Assembly (NCBI GenBank): GCA_025054515.1
Contig: JANWZT010000035.1
Coordinates: 245 to 10,571, forward strand
Direction of reading: 5' to 3'
DNA: 10,327 bases
From: Candidatus Caldarchaeum sp.
Lineage (GTDB): Archaea > Thermoproteota > Nitrososphaeria_A > Caldarchaeales > Caldarchaeaceae
Under the pieces are notes generated by a model. That model saw only the letters and a program-made list of their open reading frames with translations. It was not told the origin of the DNA and made no database searches. The position numbers and the translations under genes are program-made. Shown here piece by piece: positions 1 through 5,643 of this stretch (its first letter is position 1; the number at the start of each line of letters is the position of its first letter).

Positions 1-621
1 CTTGAAGGCCTTCGAACCGGTAAATCAGTCCAAGTCATCCCAGTAGGCGGAAAAAGAATTCTCCGTATAAGCTGGCTCAACATCGTTCACGACCCCAAAA
101 TCTACCAAGCAATCGCAAAACTGGTCAAGCAACACGCTGGCCTACAGGGTTACGCGGCTCAAGCGGTCGCGTCAATCGAAACATCAGGCGCCAAATACGG
201 GTTCGCAATATCCTACGAACTGGGCGTCCCCTACTTCTCGATACACAAAGCCGCCAAACTGGTCTTCGAACAGCCTGTGACGGCCGAAGGAATATCGGTT
301 ACGGAAAACAAACCGATCACGCTCCATGTCGACAAATCCGTGGCGTCAAAGTTTAGAGACGTAATTTTGGTTGACGACGTTAGACGAACTTCGACGACGA
401 TTAACACTGCGGTAGAGCTGCTGAACGGATGTGGAACCAGGGTAACCGCCTGCTACGTCATCGTCGACCTTGCTTTTGCAGGCCATCCGAGACCGAGCAA
501 AGTTCCCGCAAACAATTACCACCCGCTTTTCGTCATCTCCGACGTGGACGAATCAGGCAGGTGTGTTGTCAGCGAAGGCCTCGTACCTTTTTTCCTTTCG
601 CAGGGATTTCCGCGGCCTTAA
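1..621 (+). CDS. Phosphoribosyltransferase (type I PRTase fold), 5'-truncated by window edge
   Basis: The open frame runs from base 1 to a TAA at 619-621, so only the last 206 codons are visible and the true start lies upstream. The GTG at 277 is internal, because conserved sequence lies before it. About codons 59-80 (ASIETSGAKYGFAISYELGV) resemble the 'IEARG...LG' segment of adenine/xanthine-type phosphoribosyltransferases. Codons 121-134 (VILVDDVRRTSTTI) match the PRPP-binding loop: hydrophobic strand, two acidic residues D125-D126, then a Thr/Ser-rich turn. Such enzymes transfer phosphoribose from PRPP to a base in purine or pyrimidine salvage, in the cytoplasm. Some archaeal members of this fold are instead PRPP-sensing regulators with an N-terminal DNA-binding domain, and the missing N-terminus leaves that open. 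The loop has TSTT where TGGT-like sequence is usual. The last 69 bases overlap the opposing subtilase gene. Fold assignment is fairly sure; substrate is unknown. Confidence 0.75.
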   Translation, partial: LEGLRTGKSVQVIPVGGKRILRISWLNIVHDPKIYQAIAKLVKQHAGLQGYAAQAVASIETSGAKYGFAISYELGVPYFSIHKAAKLVFEQPVTAEGISVTENKPITLHVDKSVASKFRDVILVDDVRRTSTTINTAVELLNGCGTRVTACYVIVDLAFAGHPRPSKVPANNYHPLFVISDVDESGRCVVSEGLVPFFLSQGFPRP

Positions 622-2871
622 CCTGACGAGCAGGATAACTAACGCCGCCGAAGAGGCTATTGTTACTAATGCGCCGATAATGGGAACGAGGATATTCCAT
701 TCCTCCAGAACGAGGACCAACTGCATTGGCCTCGTCACTTCCAGAAGTTTTCCAGAATATCTGACTCCCCGTTCGTCAACGTAGCCGACAACTTCTCCGC
801 CGATTTTCGGGCCCGCGAACTTGCCGCCAAGGTCTATCACGTCTCCTTCCTTTTCCCAAGTGGATGACAACGTTGTGCCGTTGGGGTGGATTATCGTGAT
901 TCTGTGGAACGCTGATATCGTGAATCTTCTTTTCGCCGTTCCCGCGGTTACGAAAGCTGTCTGAGGTTCCGCGAGATATGTGGTCGAATTGTACGTGTAT
1001 GTTGTCGATACTGTGATGTTCGTTACGGTGTTTTTGAGTAGGACTATTTTGACGGTCATCGGTGATGTTAAGGTTGTTAGGGCGGTTCCGTTGAGGTAGA
1101 TCGTCGGCTTCGCTTCGGAAACTTTGCCGTTCAACTCAGCTTCGAAGACGACCGCGACCGCGGCGTTAACCTTCCCCCATCCCCAGACGTTTGAGCCGTT
1201 CTCCCCTATATCGCCCGTGAAGTCATCGGTTCTCGCGTTTCCTTTCACCAAAGCTATGACTTGATCGACCGTCAAACTGGGGCCGAGCTGTAGAATCAGT
1301 GCAGCGACGCCAGCGACGTGGGGAGCGGCCATACTTGTCCCCCTGCTAACCGCGTAGAGGCTGCCGGGGCTGAAACTCTGCGTCGGCGCATCCTTAGAAC
1401 GTGCGCCCACGACGATTCCGCCTGGAGCGGTCACGTCTGGCTTAACTCTGCCGTCGCTGGTGGGGCCTCTGCCGCTGTAGAACTCTATTCGCCCGACCTC
1501 GCCGAACACGTTCCACGTCTGTCCCGAAGCCGTCCAACGGGTTTTTGTCGTGTAGGCACCCACGGTCAGAACTTTCTTGGCCGTTCCGGGAATTGTTACG
1601 GTGTATGCTGGCGTTATTTCATAGCCTGATGATGCGATGAACGACTCTGATTCTTCGTCGCATGTGTCGGACTGTATCCATGCGTGCCATCTTCCGTCGA
1701 CCACTTGTAGCGGCTTTATCGTAAGACGCCAAATTCCGGGTGGAAGCTCATCGGACGAAACTTCAACCAAAACCTCCTTCAGCAGCCCGCTCGATGTTTC
1801 GGATGACTCGACCTTGATTCGTCCGGTGGTTTTTGAACCGTTGACGGGAACATCTATGATGGTGCCGACAGGATTCGTTACCTTGATTTGGAGTCGGTTT
1901 TTCGGATGTGTTACGAACGAGATGCTTACGGATGTTGTCTCCGATGGGATGGTCCAGCGGAGTACGAGCTCTTCGTCTGAGGTTAGGGTGCCCTCGACGT
2001 GTCTCGAGTCGTTGGCGGAGTTGCCGGCGGCGACGACGAACAACACACCGCGTTCAGCCCATTTTTCAAGAGCTTTTTCCATAGGAGTGCTCCCGTCATG
2101 AGCTCCGATGTCGGTTCCGAGGCTTAGCACGACGACCAACCTTCTGTTCAGCTCAAAGGATTTAGTAACCGCGTAAGCAATACCGTCCAGCAATCCTTTT
2201 TCGTTGAAAAACCATCGCCGGCCACCGCATGCGGGGCCACCGGTCTTCACAACGATCAACTCGGCGCCTGGAGCGACACCCCTCAACCGCCAGTCCCCGT
2301 AAATTCCTCCCGCCGCAACCGAAGCCACTATAGTCCCATGCCCGACCGTGTCCCTCTGCGGACAGGTGCCAAGCCGAATCTCTTCTCCGACACATTCATA
2401 TCCGTAGCCAAACTCGGTTGGCGGCTTGCCGCCAACGGTCTGGTCCCAGATGTAGAGAATGCGCGAGCGCCCGTCCGGCGTCATGAAGGCGGGATGGGTG
2501 TAATCAACGCCCGTGTCAACTACCGCTATCAACACTCCGCGGCCGTCGACGCTTGGAACGTTGATTCCCGTGATGTTGCTAATTTCTGGTATCCCAATTT
2601 CCGCGATGCTTACGTCGAGGAGGGGCTTGTATGTTCGGGGCCTGTAGACAGAGTGGCCTAGTTGTTGTAAATGTTTGATTTGATGTGTTGAAATTTTTGC
2701 GGTGGAAAGGCCTTCGACGACTTGGACTGCTTTGATGTCGCGTAAAAAGAGGTCGTTGGGTCCGTGTTCGATGACGGCGTCCACAACTTCATCCGTTGGG
2801 ATTTGAACAGGTTGGATGAGAAGAAGGGCAGCTACGAGCAGTAGGACGCCGGACCGGCTGACCACGGCCAT
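553..2871 (-). CDS. Secreted S8 family subtilisin-like serine protease with C-terminal membrane anchor
   Basis: This 772-residue extracellular endopeptidase carries the full subtilase catalytic set: Asp119 (AVVDTGVDYTHP), His178 (VGHGT), oxyanion-hole Asn284 (AAGNSAN) and nucleophile Ser513 (SRGTSMAAPHVAGVAALI). A hydrophobic N-terminal stretch (about 8-20) looks like a signal peptide, and residues about 25-95 are a likely propeptide. Between Asn284 and the Ser motif lies an insert (about 300-400) predicted to be a beta-sandwich, as in several other subtilases; this is inferred from alternating beta-like sequence. After the catalytic domain (ends about 575) comes a Thr/Val-rich, N-glycosylation-sequon-rich beta region (about 585-720), then a transmembrane helix (about 727-749) and a short basic cytoplasmic tail (RLRPRKSLRKEKR). 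The protein is probably held on the outer cell face and may digest external protein or process envelope proteins. ATG at 2871 is the start; GTG at 2865 (codon 3) is an alternative that fits the nearest TATA-like box better. Confidence 0.92.
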   Translation of the reverse strand: MAVVSRSGVLLLVAALLLIQPVQIPTDEVVDAVIEHGPNDLFLRDIKAVQVVEGLSTAKISTHQIKHLQQLGHSVYRPRTYKPLLDVSIAEIGIPEISNITGINVPSVDGRGVLIAVVDTGVDYTHPAFMTPDGRSRILYIWDQTVGGKPPTEFGYGYECVGEEIRLGTCPQRDTVGHGTIVASVAAGGIYGDWRLRGVAPGAELIVVKTGGPACGGRRWFFNEKGLLDGIAYAVTKSFELNRRLVVVLSLGTDIGAHDGSTPMEKALEKWAERGVLFVVAAGNSANDSRHVEGTLTSDEELVLRWTIPSETTSVSISFVTHPKNRLQIKVTNPVGTIIDVPVNGSKTTGRIKVESSETSSGLLKEVLVEVSSDELPPGIWRLTIKPLQVVDGRWHAWIQSDTCDEESESFIASSGYEITPAYTVTIPGTAKKVLTVGAYTTKTRWTASGQTWNVFGEVGRIEFYSGRGPTSDGRVKPDVTAPGGIVVGARSKDAPTQSFSPGSLYAVSRGTSMAAPHVAGVAALILQLGPSLTVDQVIALVKGNARTDDFTGDIGENGSNVWGWGKVNAAVAVVFEAELNGKVSEAKPTIYLNGTALTTLTSPMTVKIVLLKNTVTNITVSTTYTYNSTTYLAEPQTAFVTAGTAKRRFTISAFHRITIIHPNGTTLSSTWEKEGDVIDLGGKFAGPKIGGEVVGYVDERGVRYSGKLLEVTRPMQLVLVLEEWNILVPIIGALVTIASSAALVILLVRLRPRKSLRKEKRYEAFADNTPA

Positions 2872-2885
2872 CGATGTCTATGAAC

Positions 2886-2894
2886 AAATTTATG
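2886..2894 (-). promoter_or_regulatory. Possible TATA box for the subtilase gene
   Basis: On the minus strand the sequence CATAAATTT is A/T-rich and centred about 19 bases before the ATG at 2871 and 25 before the GTG at 2865. Archaeal TATA boxes usually lie 25-30 bases before the transcription start, so the spacing would suit a leaderless transcript from GTG 2865. No Shine-Dalgarno motif precedes either start. This is a weak call from spacing and composition only. Confidence 0.3.
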
Positions 2895-2913
2895 GATATG
2901 GCGACAACAAAAG

Positions 2914-2920
2914 TATAAAC
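2914..2920 (+). promoter_or_regulatory. TATA box for the ornithine cyclodeaminase-family gene
   Basis: TATAAAC is centred 27 bases before the ATG at 2944, the distance expected when the archaeal transcript begins at or next to the start codon. There is no purine-rich ribosome-binding site before the ATG, which supports a leaderless message. The box shares the 72-base spacer with the divergent subtilase promoter. Confidence 0.5.
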
Positions 2921-2943
2921 GAAATGTTTGATGATCTTGTGTT

Positions 2944-3891
2944 ATGAGGTTTTTGACGGATAGTGATGTGGCGGAGCTTCTCGACCCGGTGAAGGTTGTC
3001 GATGCTGTTGAAAAGGCTTACATGCTCTACAGCCTCGGGCGGGTTGTAATGCCGGTGCGGTCGAGGGTTGAAGCCCGTGAAAGAGGCGACATCTTGATGA
3101 TGCCGTGCCTCGTGCCGGAGATGAACATCTTCAGCATCAAACTCGTCACAGTCTACCCCGGAAACATCGAAAAAGGCCTGCCCACAATCAACGCCACCAT
3201 AGTAGTGCTTGACGCCGAGACAGGAATCCCTAAGATAGTGGCGGAGGCGCGGGCTCTGACCGGCTTGCGGACGGCAGCCGCGACGGCGGTATCAATCAAG
3301 CATCTCGCCCGGAAAAACTTCACAAAAATTGGCATCATCGGAACTGGCTACCAAGCACGGTGGCAGCTCCGGGTGACGGCCGCCAATTTTCCGGGGACAG
3401 AATTCACGGTCTACGACATCGACCACCGGCGAATGAGAGATTTTGTGGATGAAATGGGCCGTCATGGGTTTGACGTCAAACCATCATCTTCCGCTGAAGA
3501 ACTTGTCCGAAAATCCGACGTCGTCATAACCGTAACTACTTCGAAGACGCCGGTGGTTCATTCGAATTGGGTGCGGGAGGGTACACACATCTCTGCGATA
3601 GGCGGCTACACGCCGGAGATGGTGGAAATCGACCCCAGATTGACGGCGCGGTCGAAGCTTGTCGTCGATTCGCGGGAAGCTGTGAAAGAGGAGGCTGGCG
3701 ACGTTCTAAAGCCGATAGAGCTGGGGTTGATGAAGTTTGAAGACATTTACGCGGAGATTGGTGAGTTGGTTGCCGGGCTTAAGCCCGGAAGAACCGACGA
3801 AAAAGAAGTTACTGTTTTCAAAAGCGTGGGCCTCGCCGTCCAAGACGCGGCGGCTTCCAAAATTCTGCTCGATTATCTGATGACGAGGTAG
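2944..3891 (+). CDS. Ornithine cyclodeaminase / mu-crystallin family NAD(P)-dependent dehydrogenase
   Basis: This 315-residue soluble protein is the usual length for the family, which includes ornithine cyclodeaminase, archaeal alanine dehydrogenase and ketimine reductases; all act on an amino acid or its imine using a tightly bound nicotinamide cofactor. Visible signatures are Lys66 in FSIKLVTVYPGN (substrate contact), Arg109 in LTGLRTAAATA, a Rossmann motif G133-T-G135 followed by YQARWQ, acidic Asp158/Asp160 at the end of the next strand (suggesting NAD(H) over NADP(H)), and Asp301 in VFKSVGLAVQD near the C-terminus. The segment at 220-230 reads GGYTPEMVEID; family members vary here. Sequence alone does not separate alanine dehydrogenase from ornithine cyclodeaminase or imine reductase; alanine dehydrogenase or ketimine reductase seems more likely in an archaeon. 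The gene is monocistronic with its own promoter and overlaps the convergent exporter gene by 19 bases. Confidence 0.88.
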   Translation: MRFLTDSDVAELLDPVKVVDAVEKAYMLYSLGRVVMPVRSRVEARERGDILMMPCLVPEMNIFSIKLVTVYPGNIEKGLPTINATIVVLDAETGIPKIVAEARALTGLRTAAATAVSIKHLARKNFTKIGIIGTGYQARWQLRVTAANFPGTEFTVYDIDHRRMRDFVDEMGRHGFDVKPSSSAEELVRKSDVVITVTTSKTPVVHSNWVREGTHISAIGGYTPEMVEIDPRLTARSKLVVDSREAVKEEAGDVLKPIELGLMKFEDIYAEIGELVAGLKPGRTDEKEVTVFKSVGLAVQDAAASKILLDYLMTR

Positions 3892-4730
3892 ATTCCCGTT
3901 ATCACGGCCGCCGCGCTGACGTAGGTGATGGGGTCGGCGATTTCATAAAGTAGGACTGCCGCTAACGCGGTTGCGACGATCGGTTCGAGGAGGGCGAGGG
4001 AAGATGCTTGATAGGGATGAAGTCCGCGGAGGCTGGAAAACTGGAGGCCGTGGCCGAGAACGGTTGGAAAAATAGCCAGCCCAAAAAGGGCGAAAAGCTG
4101 TTCGGTTCTTGGGGTTGACAACCCCGGGCCGAGAACGTAGGCGGCAGACAAAGCTGGAAGGGCCGTAAAAGTGTATAATGGCCCGAGGACGGCGAAGATG
4201 TTCGCTGCTTCTCTCACTTTTTTGCCGAAGACGAGGTATAAAGCCCAGAACAAGGCGCCGAGGACTGCGTAAAGGTCGCCGACTAAGTTGGGTGATTGAA
4301 GTGAGAATTGGCCGAAAGTCATCGACGCTGAGCCGGCTACTGCGAGAAGCAAACCTATGATGTTGATGTTCGAGGGCTTTATCCATCCAAGGCCCCATCC
4401 GATTGCGAGGGCCATGGCGGGGGTTGTGTTGACAAGCGTTGTGGCGTTGACGACGGACGTGTTCTGCACGCCGAGGACGAAGAAAATCAGATGGAGGCCG
4501 AGGAGAAACCCCAGCAGTGGCAGTTCGCGGCTGAAACGTCTCAATACAGCGGATAATTCGCGCCGGAAAAAAACAAAGCCGACGAGCCAGAGGAAAACAG
4601 CCGCGACCAGAACGCGGAAAACAACGATGGTGAAGGCGTCCAGCCCATGAAGAAAACGTACAAAAATCGACGCCGTCCCAAAGAAGAACCCAGCCGCGGC
4701 CCCTTGAGCGACGTAGAAAATCTTCGCCAT
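3873..4730 (-). CDS. EamA-type drug/metabolite transporter (DMT superfamily permease)
   Basis: The 285 residues consist of two EamA repeats, about ten hydrophobic helices in all, the standard size for this family. Repeat one covers about 8-140. Repeat two, about 150-284, contains the hallmark segment LEPIVATALAAVLLYE followed by a final helix ending ITGIYLVIR. Helix ends carry short basic loops (FFRRELSAVLRRFSREL). Members usually export amino acids, nucleosides or small metabolites; the substrate cannot be read from sequence. ATG at 4730 gives a hydrophobic first helix directly. The gene lies 42 bases downstream of the SIMPL gene on the same strand, but T-tracts in between make co-transcription uncertain, and I see no clear TATA box or Shine-Dalgarno motif of its own. 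Its 3' end overlaps the opposing cyclodeaminase-family gene. Confidence 0.88.
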   Translation of the reverse strand: MAKIFYVAQGAAAGFFFGTASIFVRFLHGLDAFTIVVFRVLVAAVFLWLVGFVFFRRELSAVLRRFSRELPLLGFLLGLHLIFFVLGVQNTSVVNATTLVNTTPAMALAIGWGLGWIKPSNINIIGLLLAVAGSASMTFGQFSLQSPNLVGDLYAVLGALFWALYLVFGKKVREAANIFAVLGPLYTFTALPALSAAYVLGPGLSTPRTEQLFALFGLAIFPTVLGHGLQFSSLRGLHPYQASSLALLEPIVATALAAVLLYEIADPITYVSAAAVITGIYLVIR

Positions 4731-4741
4731 GAAACTCGATG

Positions 4742-4759
4742 AAAAAGGGTAGAAAAAAA
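4742..4759 (-). terminator. T-tract terminator after the SIMPL gene
   Basis: On the minus strand, 14 bases past the SIMPL stop codon, there is a run of seven T (4759-4753) and then five T (4746-4742). Archaeal RNA polymerase terminates at such U-rich tracts without needing a hairpin. The tract also lies where the promoter or leader of the following exporter gene would be, so termination may be partial. Confidence 0.4.
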
Positions 4760-4772
4760 GTTAGTTGGACGT

Positions 4773-5543
4773 TTACCGTGGTGCGATCTGGTAGGTTATG
4801 TGGACGGAAACTGTGTAGGTGGTTGTGCCGGGCATTATCGGCGGGCCTGTGGCGCGTGCTTCCGCGGCCTTGTGGACGGGAAACGGCGGTGAATCGGATA
4901 TCGAGACTGATTTGACTGCGACGCGTTTCATGTTCAGCGGCGCCAGAAGGGCGTCGGCCTTAGACTCCGCATCGGTTACGGCGGCGGCGAGAAGCTGTTT
5001 GTAGACCTTGTTAAGCAGTTCCGGAGAGGAGATGAAGTAGACACCGCTGAGGTAATCGGCGCCGGCGTTAACGGCCGATTCGATGATGACGCCTGCGTCG
5101 GCGATTCGACGGGTTTTGACTTCAATCGAATACGATGCTATGTATCCGACGATCAGCGGTGGTTCTTTTTCCCTGTAGACGTATTCTGGGTAGATGTTTA
5201 TGGCGGTTGTTCTAACGTCGTCTTGGCTGATGCCGAGGCGGAGCACCGCTGAAACGACGTTGTTCGCTGCCGCGGTAAGCTTGGACAAGGCTTCGGCGGG
5301 TGATGGAGCTTTTTCTTCGACCGTGAAGCTCATGACGATCGTGTCCGGTGCGAAAGTCGTCTCTGCTACTCCCGTAATGGACAACACTGGCCCGTTAGTT
5401 TGAGAGTTGTCCGTGTTGACGTTCAAAATTTGAGATGTTCTACCCGCTCCCAACGCAACTAAAGCCAACGCAGCGGCCAATACGACCGCAGCCAGCGAAA
5501 CGCTGAGCAACGCAACCGACTGTTTCTCCAACTTTTTCACCAC
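4773..5543 (-). CDS. SIMPL (DUF541) domain protein, membrane-anchored
   Basis: The 256-residue protein begins with a basic N-terminus (MVKKLEK) and one long hydrophobic helix (about 9-33, Ala/Val/Leu-rich), followed by a Ser/Thr/Asn linker and a SIMPL/DUF541 domain (about 53-254). The domain shows its usual opening, LSITGVAETTFAPDTIVMSFTV, then a long helix and the segment VGYIASYSIEVKTRR, ending in a beta strand (TYTVSVHITYQI). The helix most likely anchors the domain outside the membrane. SIMPL domains occur in bacterial periplasmic and archaeal proteins, including the periplasmic OMP26/BP26 proteins that form oligomeric channels or rings, and their cellular role is poorly known. The start is GTG at 5543 (a second GTG follows at 5540); the TATA-like box 26 bases upstream supports 5543. 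The gene may be co-transcribed with the exporter downstream, though a T-tract separates them. Confidence 0.85.
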   Translation of the reverse strand: MVKKLEKQSVALLSVSLAAVVLAAALALVALGAGRTSQILNVNTDNSQTNGPVLSITGVAETTFAPDTIVMSFTVEEKAPSPAEALSKLTAAANNVVSAVLRLGISQDDVRTTAINIYPEYVYREKEPPLIVGYIASYSIEVKTRRIADAGVIIESAVNAGADYLSGVYFISSPELLNKVYKQLLAAAVTDAESKADALLAPLNMKRVAVKSVSISDSPPFPVHKAAEARATGPPIMPGTTTYTVSVHITYQIAPR

Positions 5544-5564
5544 GACAACCTTTGGCGACGGGCA

Positions 5565-5573
5565 GATAATAAG
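5565..5573 (-). promoter_or_regulatory. TATA box for the SIMPL gene
   Basis: Minus-strand CTTATTATC is centred about 26 bases before the GTG at 5543, which suits a leaderless transcript. It stands out in a G/C-rich surround. No Shine-Dalgarno motif is present before the GTG. Confidence 0.45.
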
Positions 5574-5606
5574 TCCAGAGACCCGAACACCGGCGGCCAG
5601 AGGTTA

Positions 5607-5620
5607 GAAACGGTTTAAAA
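5607..5620 (+). promoter_or_regulatory. BRE/TATA promoter of the molybdenum hydroxylase operon
   Basis: GAAA (5607-5610) followed by the A/T-rich TTTAAAA (5614-5620) looks like a TFB-recognition element plus TATA box. Its centre is about 27 bases before the TTG at 5644 and 30 before the ATG at 5647, so transcription should begin almost on the start codon. It lies only about 40 bases from the divergent SIMPL promoter, so the two could compete or share a regulator. Confidence 0.5.
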
Positions 5621-5643
5621 GCCGCCTGAAAACCGCCAAACCG

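Noticed and set aside
277..621. GTG at 277 as start of the phosphoribosyltransferase
   Set aside because: The same frame is open back to base 1 and encodes conserved family sequence before 277, so the start lies upstream of the window.
1637..2101. 154-codon open frame on the plus strand opposite the subtilase
   Set aside because: It is antisense to the conserved subtilase coding region, is Ser/Thr-rich low-complexity in translation, shows no family motif and has no promoter or ribosome-binding site.
3943..4398. 151-codon minus-strand open frame inside the exporter gene
   Set aside because: It is a different frame of the EamA transporter on the same strand; its translation is Arg/Pro/Ser-rich and lacks motifs, typical of a frame shadow.
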